Shown in pieces: positions 41,885 to 50,371 of a DNA stretch of 64,000 nt. The notes beneath the pieces were generated by a model, which had not been told where the DNA came from, did not search any database, and was given only the letters and a program-made list of their open reading frames with translations. This DNA comes from Flavobacterium sp. (lineage in GTDB: Bacteria; Bacteroidota; Bacteroidia; Flavobacteriales; Flavobacteriaceae): positions 1 to 64,000 of the forward strand of contig JAGYJR010000009.1 of assembly GCA_018401995.1 (NCBI GenBank), written 5' to 3'. A program made the translations under genes and the position numbers. Positions within the stretch are counted from its first letter, which is position 1; the number at the start of each line of letters is the position of its first letter.

Positions 41885-42227
41885 AGATTTAGTGATGGTG
41901 CAGAACAGGTGATTTTATTTAGAGTTGGATTCTAACAATGTTTATATAGAGAGTAATAACATATCAAATTTTTATATTTCAGGAAGAACAATAAATTTAA
42001 ACGTTTTTTTCTCTTGGGGAAATGGAAAGTTTAAAGGTGAAAACTTTATTGTAACCAATATTTTAAATGTAATTCACAGAGGTTCTAATGACATGACAAT
42101 TTTCCCTATTTATGATCTTTCAGGAGCTATTTATGCAACAGGAAACGTAATTTTAAAAAACAACCCTTCTAATTCAAATACTTTGCAAGCGTTTTTTACT
42201 GGTCAAATCATTAATGATTTTAATTAA
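41885..42227 (+). pseudogene. 3' remnant of a DUF2807/GIN-type lipoprotein gene
   Basis: From 41913 the frame encodes about 105 residues, including NNISNFYISGRTINLNVFF, NVIHRGSNDMTIFPIYDLSG and AIYATGNVILKNNP. HRGSNDM...L.G.I...GNV is the C-terminal signature of DUF2807-like envelope proteins. Directly upstream, in another frame, RFSDGAEQVILF (41885-41920) also looks like this family, so a frameshift separates them. The N-terminal half and signal peptide are missing. It overlaps the end of the convergent O-antigen ligase gene by four bases. Confidence 0.65.
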
Positions 42228-43450
42228 ACAATTTTCGCTTTTTTAAAGAAAGTTAAATAAATCAAGCTAAAGAAAAATAAGCCTATATTTCTGTAAAAGA
42301 AGTCTTCAGTTAAACTCACAATCATTATTGATACAAATAGAACATATACTATAAAATCATTAAGCATAATTATTTGCTTGAAAATAGTAAATAAATAAAA
42401 GATAAAGAGAAGTAGTCCAATTATTCCTGACGACATAAGTATGTAAAAAAAATAATTGTGACTTAAATACAGATGATTTTCAAAAAAACTAGAATCGTAA
42501 TTTGTTTCTAAGCAGTTTTTGATTGCTTCTTTTCCATTGTGAAATCCAATACCAGTAATCCAATTTTCCTTAATAATTTCCCAATCACATTTGTAAAGTG
42601 CAACTCGAATATTAGTTGAGTCATATGCTAATCCTTTAGGTTCAGATTGTAAACTACTGAAAACTTCTTTAAAACGCTGTTTAATGCCAGGTACTTGACT
42701 AGCTAAAGAAAATAATAAAGCCAATAAAACTGAAGTACTGAGTATTCTTGTCGTTATTTTGATTGTATTAAACTTAAACAAGAAATAGTAAGTAAAAAGG
42801 AGTAATAGCAAAACAATATTTAATTTAGCTAAAAGTAAGATTGTTATGATGCTAAAAACAACAATAAAACCAATTTCAATTCTTTTGTTTTCCAATCTAA
42901 TATTTTCTAAAGAAGATGCAATGCAAAACAAAAGAATGGTTGAAAAGTACGTAGGGTGAATTCTAAAAAAAGGGATTTCATGATAGACAAAATCTCTGAA
43001 AGCAGAAACATTGTATTTTATGCTAAAAAAGTCATTTATAGAATAATAATAGAAAAATGACAATATAAATCCGATAGCGACTATTAAACAAGAGATTTTT
43101 AAAATAGTTAAATAGGATTGAACCTTTTCTTTTGTGAAAAATTCTTGAGGAGCAAAAATAAACGTTAAAGGGAAAATTAAATAATATAAAGCATTGTCAA
43201 GAGGTTTAAAAACATCTTTTTCTTCCCAATAAAAAAGGCTGGTAAACAATACAATAAAAAACGGTATAGTTAATAAAACCATTTCTTTTTTAAAGACAAC
43301 TGCCTTTTTTTCCTTTGGAATAAAAAATTGAAGTATAGTAAACAGACTAAAAACTATTAAAACTAAGTTCATTAAACTCACTTTTAACATCGGAAAAACA
43401 AACAAAAGAGAAATTGTATAGGGATAAATTTTAGTAACAATTGCCTTCAT
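42224..43450 (-). CDS. O-antigen ligase/polymerase family membrane protein (1)
   Basis: A 408-residue protein with 10-12 membrane segments and one large periplasmic loop before the last ones (IIKENWITGIGFHNGKEAI, then YLSHNYFFYILMSSGIIGLL), the WaaL/Wzy layout with the conserved G-G/H-N region. It either polymerises repeat units or transfers the finished glycan to lipid A. Two more proteins of this type are in the locus, so roles cannot be assigned. It is three bases downstream of the glycosyltransferase gene. Confidence 0.8.
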   Translation of the reverse strand: MKAIVTKIYPYTISLLFVFPMLKVSLMNLVLIVFSLFTILQFFIPKEKKAVVFKKEMVLLTIPFFIVLFTSLFYWEEKDVFKPLDNALYYLIFPLTFIFAPQEFFTKEKVQSYLTILKISCLIVAIGFILSFFYYYSINDFFSIKYNVSAFRDFVYHEIPFFRIHPTYFSTILLFCIASSLENIRLENKRIEIGFIVVFSIITILLLAKLNIVLLLLLFTYYFLFKFNTIKITTRILSTSVLLALLFSLASQVPGIKQRFKEVFSSLQSEPKGLAYDSTNIRVALYKCDWEIIKENWITGIGFHNGKEAIKNCLETNYDSSFFENHLYLSHNYFFYILMSSGIIGLLLFIFYLFTIFKQIIMLNDFIVYVLFVSIMIVSLTEDFFYRNIGLFFFSLIYLTFFKKAKIV

Positions 43451-43453
43451 ATT

Positions 43454-44680
43454 CTATATTTCGGTTCTTAATTTATTCTCAAATGCATGTAGAATTTTTT
43501 CCTCTAAAAACTTTTCTTTAACATATTGTGATGCTTTAACACCTAGTTCGTTTGCAAAAGAATTGTTATTTTTAATTTTTTCTATTGCAGTTAAAATATT
43601 TTTTGTGTCATCATTATCAAAGAAAAAACCAATAGTATTTTCTCTAAATGTTCTCGCTACTTCAGAATTAGAGTTTCCGGTTATTATACAAGGCTTGCTG
43701 CTACCTAACATTCCCAATAGTTTTGAAGGCATAACAGAATCAAGAACATCAGTCTTTTGGAATAAAAAATGAACATCGGCTGATTTGAGTAATATAGGCA
43801 ACTCTTCAAATGGGACCAATGGGAAAAACTTTACAAATGGATATTTCTCAGTTTTTTCTTTTAGCGTTTTTAAGTAACTACCATCACCAACAATTATAAT
43901 TTCTATTTCTTCATCTTTTACTACAGAACAAAGCGAAAGCAACAAATCCCAATTTTGTTTTTCTCCAACATTTCCTGAGTATAACAAAGTAAATTTTTCA
44001 AAATTAAAATAGTGGTGTTTTTTATCTAAGCATTTGAAGTTAAGTTGTTCTGAATTAATCCAATTTGGAAAGTAAAATAAATTTGCTTTAGGCACTTTGT
44101 TTTTTGCTTTTTCAAGCATATTATAACTTATTGAACTTACAATGTCGGCTTGTTTTAAAAGTATTTTTTCTACAATCGAAATTAATGATCGGATGCTTTT
44201 AATAACAAAATTATTTTTTGATAAAATTCCTGATTCAAATGCTAAATCAAATTCAAAGTCTTGGATGTGAACCCAAAGTTTTGCTTTTGTTCTTTTTTTT
44301 AATAAATAAGCAGGAATTATATTAATAGTAAAAGGAACAATACAGATAATAGCATCACAAGATTTTATTTTTTTTATATTGATAATTGATCCAAAGCATA
44401 AGCTTAACATCAGCATTATTCTACCTAAGAAATTTATTCTTTTTGGAACAAATTGTTTGTATCTAATTACTGTAACTCCTTGAATTACCTCAGTAAAAAA
44501 ACTATTTTCACTTTGGTAAGCTTCTAGAATTTTCCATTGTGGATAGTAAGGAAAACCTGTTATAACGGTTATGTCATAATTTTTATCCTTTAAAAAATTA
44601 ACAAACTGAGATGTATAAAGACCTATGGCAGTATCTTCAGGGTAGTAATTAGCAGTAAATACAACAATTTTTTTTTGCAT
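43454..44680 (-). CDS. Family 4 glycosyltransferase (WbuB/fucosyl-GT-like)
   Basis: About 408 residues. I start at the Met of MQKKIVVFTANYYPED (44680), because the -7 element at 44700-44707 gives a transcript starting near 44693 and the alternative Met five codons upstream would lie at its very end. The GT-B signature is LLYSGNVGEKQNWDLLLSL near 230, with the C-terminal EX7E region (SVMPSKLLGMLGSSKPCII). Likely adds a hexose to the repeat unit. It shares a transcript with the O-antigen ligase downstream. Confidence 0.85.
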   Translation of the reverse strand: MQKKIVVFTANYYPEDTAIGLYTSQFVNFLKDKNYDITVITGFPYYPQWKILEAYQSENSFFTEVIQGVTVIRYKQFVPKRINFLGRIMLMLSLCFGSIINIKKIKSCDAIICIVPFTINIIPAYLLKKRTKAKLWVHIQDFEFDLAFESGILSKNNFVIKSIRSLISIVEKILLKQADIVSSISYNMLEKAKNKVPKANLFYFPNWINSEQLNFKCLDKKHHYFNFEKFTLLYSGNVGEKQNWDLLLSLCSVVKDEEIEIIIVGDGSYLKTLKEKTEKYPFVKFFPLVPFEELPILLKSADVHFLFQKTDVLDSVMPSKLLGMLGSSKPCIITGNSNSEVARTFRENTIGFFFDNDDTKNILTAIEKIKNNNSFANELGVKASQYVKEKFLEEKILHAFENKLRTEI

Positions 44681-44699
44681 ATAAAAAGATAACAATCTG

Positions 44700-44707
44700 C
44701 AAATATA
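44700..44707 (-). promoter_or_regulatory. -7 element of the GT4-ligase transcript
   Basis: On the minus strand TATATTTG fits TAnnTTTG. It lies 19 bases before the preferred start at 44680. Confidence 0.6.
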
Positions 44708-44776
44708 TGTTTTTTATTGAGTAAAATTATTTTATTTTTTTGACTGTAATGTATTTTTAAATACAATTTTTGTATA

Positions 44777-44784
44777 TACATTTG
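44777..44784 (+). promoter_or_regulatory. -7 element of the lipoprotein gene
   Basis: TACATTTG fits TAnnTTTG, 17 bases before the ATG at 44802. With the element at 44700 it makes a compact divergent promoter pair. Confidence 0.6.
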
Positions 44785-44801
44785 CGTAAAATTTAAAACA
44801 A

Positions 44802-45317
44802 ATGAAAAAAATTTTATTATTGATAATCAGTGTAGTTACATTGATTTCTTGCGGAAGAGATAAATCTGAAGAAACTGTTGAAGAGGTAGTTGAAACCAAA
44901 GTAGATAAGTTCTATCTAGAAATAGAAGGAACATTCGAAAAAAACGATAGTTTAGTCGTTTTCTACCAAAAAGACAATTATTTTAAGTATGAAGAACCAT
45001 TTAGCACTGTGATTAAGGGTTCTCCTCAACCACAAAAATTTAAAATTGCTATGCCAGAAGGTACTGCGGTGGAAAATTTTTCAATTACAATTAGTACAAA
45101 TAAGGAACAATCTAATGTAACCATCACAAACATTAGTATTTTTAATAATGATGAAGTAGTAGTAGATGGAAGAGAATACAAGTTTTCAGAATATTTTTTA
45201 ACAGATTCTTCATTTACTTGGGACAATGAAAAATCAAACTTTAAACTTAATCATGATAATAAATATCCTCCTGGTTTAACAGGTAGTGAAAAGTTATTAG
45301 CTATTTTAGTTGATTAG
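44802..45317 (+). CDS. Small acidic lipoprotein of unknown function
   Basis: A 171-residue protein with a lipobox LISC at residues 14-17, followed by an acidic linker (GRDKSEETVEEVVE) and a beta-rich domain with VDKFYLEIEGTFEKNDSLVV. It has its own promoter and terminator and is the only lipoprotein inside the polysaccharide locus. I recognise no family; an accessory role at the cell surface is a guess from context. Confidence 0.6.
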   Translation: MKKILLLIISVVTLISCGRDKSEETVEEVVETKVDKFYLEIEGTFEKNDSLVVFYQKDNYFKYEEPFSTVIKGSPQPQKFKIAMPEGTAVENFSITISTNKEQSNVTITNISIFNNDEVVVDGREYKFSEYFLTDSSFTWDNEKSNFKLNHDNKYPPGLTGSEKLLAILVD

Positions 45318-45336
45318 TTTTATTAGAAAATTATGT

Positions 45337-45372
45337 AAAAGGAAGAAGTTTTAACAAAAATTTCTTCCTTTT
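45337..45372 (+). terminator. Terminator of the lipoprotein gene
   Basis: AAAAGGAAGAA pairs perfectly with TTCTTCCTTTT around a 14-base loop, with further T after it. Confidence 0.85.
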
Positions 45373-45410
45373 TTATTTATATTGTATTTTAGCATTTTAA
45401 AGGAAAGTAC

Positions 45411-46208
45411 ATGAATAATAATGTAGAGGACAATATCTGTAAGATATGTAATTCTCCCACGCAAAACGTTTTTACAACACAGATTTTAAATAAATACCAA
45501 GTTGCTTATTATCAGTGTACTTCTTGTAGTTTCTTACAAACAGAAAAACCGTATTGGTTAGAAGAGGCTTACTCAAATTCAATGAATTTGACGGATACTG
45601 GAATTATGCACAGAAATTTAATTTCATCAAAAGTTTGCACTTCTTTACTTTTTTTAATTTTTGGCACCCAAGGAAAATATTTAGATTATGCAGGTGGATA
45701 CGGTGTTTTTACACGTATTATGCGAGATTATGGTTTTAATTTTTTTTGGTTTGATCCGTATACCCTAAATGTAATGGCTAGAGGATTTGAACATGATAAA
45801 AAAAACAAATATACGGCGGTAACAACATTTGAAAGTTTTGAGCATTTTGAAAACCCAATAACTGAGTTAGAAAAAATTTTACAATATTCAAATAATATTA
45901 TTTTTTCTACAGAATTAGTGCCTAATAAATTACCCAAACCAGGCGAATGGTGGTATTATGGACTAGAGCATGGACAACACATTGCGCTTCATAATAAAAA
46001 AAGTCTACAAGTTTTAGCAAAAAAATTTGATTTGAATTTTTATAGTTTGGGAAACCTTCACCTTTTCACTCAAAAGAAAATAAATCCAATTTTTCAGATT
46101 TTATTTAAATTTAAATACGCCAAACACATTTTATTTGGTTTATCTTATTTTTTAAGGCCGTTTCTTAAATCACGAACGTTTTCCGATATGATTTCATTAA
46201 GAAATTAA
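45411..46208 (+). CDS. SAM-dependent methyltransferase with N-terminal zinc-type cysteines
   Basis: A 265-residue protein. CKICNSPTQNV near 11 and YQCTSCSFLQTEKPYW near 35 give a CxxC...CxxC knuckle as in sugar-modifying methyltransferases. The SAM motif is YLDYAGGYGVFTRIMRDYG near 85-103, with an acidic motif and TTFESFEHFENP (the catalytic-domain motif IV). It probably methylates a sugar of the repeat unit. It is ten bases upstream of a glycosyltransferase gene. Confidence 0.8.
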   Translation: MNNNVEDNICKICNSPTQNVFTTQILNKYQVAYYQCTSCSFLQTEKPYWLEEAYSNSMNLTDTGIMHRNLISSKVCTSLLFLIFGTQGKYLDYAGGYGVFTRIMRDYGFNFFWFDPYTLNVMARGFEHDKKNKYTAVTTFESFEHFENPITELEKILQYSNNIIFSTELVPNKLPKPGEWWYYGLEHGQHIALHNKKSLQVLAKKFDLNFYSLGNLHLFTQKKINPIFQILFKFKYAKHILFGLSYFLRPFLKSRTFSDMISLRN

Positions 46209-46218
46209 TTATATACAC

Positions 46219-47298
46219 ATGAAAATTTTACTTGATAACATCATCTTTTCAAAAACTAGACATGGAGGAGTATCAAATTATTGGTATGAATTATCTAAAT
46301 ATTTGAATGAAGTTTCCGAAAATGAATGTTTGTTTTTCGAAGATGAGTTAGCTAAAGATAATTTTCATCGAAAATTATTACAAATTCAACCGGAACATGT
46401 AATCAAATTGCATAAAAAAATAAGTTTTTTGAATCAATTGCTACCCGTAAATTATAATTCTGATGAAAAATTTATTTTTCACTCTAGCTATTTTAGGGCA
46501 TTGAGAGGAGCAAAAAATAAAATTGAAGTTACAACGGTTTATGATTTTATTCATGATTACTATTTTCCTTTCCATAAAAAGATTTTACACAACTATGTAA
46601 AATATAATGCCATTAAACGTTCACAAGGTGTTATTTGTATTTCTCACAACACTTATAATGACATGCAAAAATTTTGTCCAACATCAGCAAAGCAAAAAAC
46701 TGCTGTAATACATGTTGGAGTTAGTGATGATTATTTTCCAATTATTGATAAAGAAGAAACATTTTTGATCACAAATAAAATTGAGAAACCATTTTTAGTA
46801 TTTGTTGGTGGTAGAACTAGTTATAAAAACTTTGATTTTGTGGCTAATGTAATTAATGAAAATCCCGATTTACAATTAGTAATTGTTGGAGGCGGCCCTT
46901 TATTAGAATCTGAAAAAAAATTATTCAATCGTTCAGCTAATCAAAGAATTGTTTTATTTCCTTCATTGTCTAATAATCTTTTAAATGTTTTATTTAATCA
47001 TGCATTAGCGTTAATCTATCCTTCTAGCTATGAAGGTTTTGGAATTCCTGTTGTGGAAGCTATGCGTTCTGGTTGTCCTGTTATTGGATTAAATAATGCT
47101 ACAATTCGTGAAGTTGCTCAAAATTCGGCTATTCTCTTAAATAAATTAGACAAGGATGAATTTAAAATACATAAAGAGAACCTATTCAACAAAGACTTTA
47201 GACAAGATAGAATTGAAAAAGGTTTGTTAGAATCCAAAAAATACAGTTGGGAGAAATGCAGTAGAGAAACGTATGAATTTTATCAAACGTTATACTAG
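46219..47298 (+). CDS. Family 4 (GT1-type) glycosyltransferase
   Basis: A 359-residue GT-B enzyme. The donor-site motif is YPSSYEGFGIPVVEAMRSGC near 275-294, with the E-x7-E pattern characteristic of retaining mannosyl/glucosyltransferases. The nucleotide loop is FLVFVGGRTSYKNFDFV. It likely adds a sugar to the repeat unit. It overlaps the convergent O-antigen polymerase-type gene by four bases. Confidence 0.88.
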   Translation: MKILLDNIIFSKTRHGGVSNYWYELSKYLNEVSENECLFFEDELAKDNFHRKLLQIQPEHVIKLHKKISFLNQLLPVNYNSDEKFIFHSSYFRALRGAKNKIEVTTVYDFIHDYYFPFHKKILHNYVKYNAIKRSQGVICISHNTYNDMQKFCPTSAKQKTAVIHVGVSDDYFPIIDKEETFLITNKIEKPFLVFVGGRTSYKNFDFVANVINENPDLQLVIVGGGPLLESEKKLFNRSANQRIVLFPSLSNNLLNVLFNHALALIYPSSYEGFGIPVVEAMRSGCPVIGLNNATIREVAQNSAILLNKLDKDEFKIHKENLFNKDFRQDRIEKGLLESKKYSWEKCSRETYEFYQTLY

Positions 47299-48455
47299 CG
47301 GTTGCTTAAATATTCTTTTAAGTCATAATATAATATCCAAACAAAGAAATAGAATTCGGGAGGAAAGTAATGTCCGTCTCGAATTAGTTTTAAGATAATA
47401 TAGATAACAATTCCTTGGGCAAAATGAAGTTCTTTTGAAGAGAATGTTTTAAACATGTAAAAGAAAGCACCAATGATGATTAAAAGACCTAGTAAACCAA
47501 GTTCAGATAGAATTCTAGTTAACATAGAATTTGCATCAGTAGCATTTGTTGTATGCAATTTTTGCTTAATCAAATATTCTGGAGCTCGCATTTCTTTTCC
47601 ATAGACATTGGTATGCATGTATAAATGACTTCCAATACCTGTACCAAAAGGATGATCAGAAAGATTTCTTTTAGCAACGTGTAAATTACTAATTAATGCA
47701 TATGAACTTAAATTAGTATCTTCTTTAAATTTACCCGTATTTATTACATTTAAAGATTCATAAGTGTCTTCTACTCGCATTTTAAAAAAAGGATATTCTT
47801 GATACATATATAAAAATGCACCAACAACAAATGGAATAAGAGCAGTAAGATAAGCGATTCTTTTCAAAGATAAATTAGGAACTAAAAGAATCAAACCACA
47901 ACCTATATAACCTAAAGAAGAGTTAGATAAAATAATAGTTCCAAAAAGAATGAAAAAATTCAAATATTTCTTTTCTTTAAAAAAGTAATAACATGAAGGC
48001 AGTACTACAACAACATAATGAGCAGGTTCTTTAAAAATACTTTGTAATCTTCCATCATTTAAATTGATATTAAGAAAGTACATGGGATAACCAATAATGG
48101 CTACAAACAAACAAATTTTTAAGTACAAACTTATAATTTCTTTTCTTTCGTACAAAGGAATAAAGTTGTAATAATAAACACCAACAATTGTAATTCCTAT
48201 AAGTTGAGCTAACATGTAATTTGGTGGAATACCAACAACAATATTTGTAATAACACCATGAATGAACAAAACGCCAATAAGAGACAGAAAATATTTATTA
48301 ATCTTAATTTTTTGTGTTTTAATTAATATGAAGTAATTCACAATAATGATTAAATACAACAACTTCCAATCAATAATAAAATGAAAGAAGAATGACTCAG
48401 TAAATATTGCAAATACTGAGGAAAAGAGTAGATATTGTTTTAGATTAACTTTCAT
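47295..48455 (-). CDS. O-antigen polymerase (Wzy)-type membrane protein (2)
   Basis: A 386-residue protein with about ten membrane segments and a periplasmic loop containing LSDHPFGTGIGSHLYMH, the conserved Wzy/WaaL G-x-G-x-GSH-type region. It is a candidate for the polymerase that links repeat units. It overlaps the downstream end of the GT-C gene by one base, so the two are translated as a unit. Confidence 0.78.
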   Translation of the reverse strand: MKVNLKQYLLFSSVFAIFTESFFFHFIIDWKLLYLIIIVNYFILIKTQKIKINKYFLSLIGVLFIHGVITNIVVGIPPNYMLAQLIGITIVGVYYYNFIPLYERKEIISLYLKICLFVAIIGYPMYFLNINLNDGRLQSIFKEPAHYVVVVLPSCYYFFKEKKYLNFFILFGTIILSNSSLGYIGCGLILLVPNLSLKRIAYLTALIPFVVGAFLYMYQEYPFFKMRVEDTYESLNVINTGKFKEDTNLSSYALISNLHVAKRNLSDHPFGTGIGSHLYMHTNVYGKEMRAPEYLIKQKLHTTNATDANSMLTRILSELGLLGLLIIIGAFFYMFKTFSSKELHFAQGIVIYIILKLIRDGHYFPPEFYFFVWILYYDLKEYLSNR

Positions 48456-50368
48456 TATTTATAGCACCAAATATTTTTGTTGTTTGGCGTTTTATTATAG
48501 AAGGTTTTACCATTAAATATAATATATTTTGAATTGTTTGAGTTTGTTACTATTACATCAATTTCAATATTAGGTTGTTCAATTTTTGATGTAATATTTC
48601 CCACATTAATTGCTTGAACTTTTATATTATCGTAATAAAAATTTCTTAAAATTGGATATTCCCAATCACTTAATTGAAGTCCAATTGAATTGATTTTCTC
48701 TTGATCTAAAACTTTTTCAATATTTCTATATTCATCGTAGAGGTGAATTTGGTTAGAAAAGTATTTTTTATACCTCGAATCGTTAATTTTGATGTTCTTT
48801 GTATACTCACTATTTTCAACAAAAGGTCTTAGATTATTGTTTGTAATATAAAAAAATGAACAATAAAGCAGTAACGGCAATGAAATGATTAAACTGTACT
48901 TTAAAAACTTCATTTGATTAGCGCTAATACCAATTAAGATGCATGAAAAGACAAACATTGGAATGTGAAGTCTAGTATGCCAAGGTTGCCATTTTAAATA
49001 CCCACAAAATAAAGTTAATTGAAGTGCAATAATTAAGGCTAAAATTAGTAATACTTTTTTGTTCTTAAAATTTTTAATTGAAAATAGCAGAATTGTAATA
49101 ATACTGATAATTGAAAATAGTAAATGAAAGGTATTTGAAACTAAATCTTCATGAGTACTTGTTATTGTTTTTTCTTCAAATGGAATATTTAAATAATTTG
49201 TGTTTGGTGAATTAATAGGAACATTTAACAACGCAGCGTGCATTTTGGTTGTCAACGAATCAGAGATTAAATTTACAGGATAGCCTAAGTGCAATCCAGT
49301 ATTTTTTATAAAATTTGAAGCAAGAAATTCTGCATTCATTTTCTCATTAGGGTAAAATGAAGCTTCTACTTTATCAACATTTAAAATATCGTTATCTATT
49401 TGATAATTTCTATAAAAATGACCAATGTTTATTAATAGAATTAATGAAATTGTATAAGAAATTCTAATGAAGCTTTTATAGTCTGAGTTTTTAATTAATT
49501 GACTCATAAAAGCAAAAGCATAAATTAAAAGCACTGGTGCTAGAAAAACATAAGCGGTACTTTTTGTTAGCATTGCCAAACCAATACTTAAACCTAAAAA
49601 AATATAATTTTCATTTTGATTCCTTTTTATAGTTTCTAGACAAAAAAATAAAGAAGATAAAATAAAGAATGTACTAACAATATCATTTTTTGTTGTTGTA
49701 GCCTGAAGAAGTACAGTTGGAATACTTATGATTAATAACAAAGTTAAGAGTCTGATTGTTTTCTCAACATTATAACTTTTTAAAAGCGAATTCACAATGT
49801 ACAGTATACCTACTAAAAAAAACAACTGTACGGAGTTCGAAAAAATGTCATTTCCCTGAACAGCATTTACATGTAAGATAAAAAACTCAGCAAAAGGTGG
49901 TTGATATAAGTGTCTCAAAATATGCGTTGGGAAATGATTAACAGATTCGTTTCCTAACCAATACATTATTCTTGACATATGATAGGTTAATGAATCCCAG
50001 TTGTTCGGAGGATACATTAATCCTTGATATAATAGTATCGTTATAAGTATAAAAAGTGATACTAAAGTTAGTAATTGAAATTTACTAGCGCTCTTTAAGT
50101 TTTCTAAAAAAGAATTTTTAATAGAAATACTATTTGAAACAAAAGATTTATTCTTTAAAATGAGTATAACTAGTGTAAAAAGGAAAAGAGTCCAAGTAAT
50201 TGTAATTGCTCTATAATTTAAAATTTTGAATAAACTTAAAAATTCAGTAATAAAAAAGAGAGCAAATGAAAATATTAAATAGCTCTTTAAGAATATATTT
50301 TTCTTGAATGTCTGTTTGGATGTTTTTAAAAAAACAAATAACACAATAAAACATATAAATATAAGCAT
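48455..50368 (-). CDS. GT-C-type membrane glycosyltransferase (family 39-like)
   Basis: A 637-residue protein with 12 or more membrane segments. The first luminal loop contains YPPNNWDSLTYHMSRIMYW, with an acidic residue after the first segments as in the DxD-like loops of GT-C enzymes using lipid-linked sugars. A C-terminal soluble part of about 130 residues follows. The acceptor is unknown. It runs in a minus-strand block with the next membrane protein (three bases upstream). Confidence 0.65.
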   Translation of the reverse strand: MLIFICFIVLFVFLKTSKQTFKKNIFLKSYLIFSFALFFITEFLSLFKILNYRAITITWTLFLFTLVILILKNKSFVSNSISIKNSFLENLKSASKFQLLTLVSLFILITILLYQGLMYPPNNWDSLTYHMSRIMYWLGNESVNHFPTHILRHLYQPPFAEFFILHVNAVQGNDIFSNSVQLFFLVGILYIVNSLLKSYNVEKTIRLLTLLLIISIPTVLLQATTTKNDIVSTFFILSSLFFCLETIKRNQNENYIFLGLSIGLAMLTKSTAYVFLAPVLLIYAFAFMSQLIKNSDYKSFIRISYTISLILLINIGHFYRNYQIDNDILNVDKVEASFYPNEKMNAEFLASNFIKNTGLHLGYPVNLISDSLTTKMHAALLNVPINSPNTNYLNIPFEEKTITSTHEDLVSNTFHLLFSIISIITILLFSIKNFKNKKVLLILALIIALQLTLFCGYLKWQPWHTRLHIPMFVFSCILIGISANQMKFLKYSLIISLPLLLYCSFFYITNNNLRPFVENSEYTKNIKINDSRYKKYFSNQIHLYDEYRNIEKVLDQEKINSIGLQLSDWEYPILRNFYYDNIKVQAINVGNITSKIEQPNIEIDVIVTNSNNSKYIIFNGKTFYNKTPNNKNIWCYK

Positions 50369-50371
50369 AAA

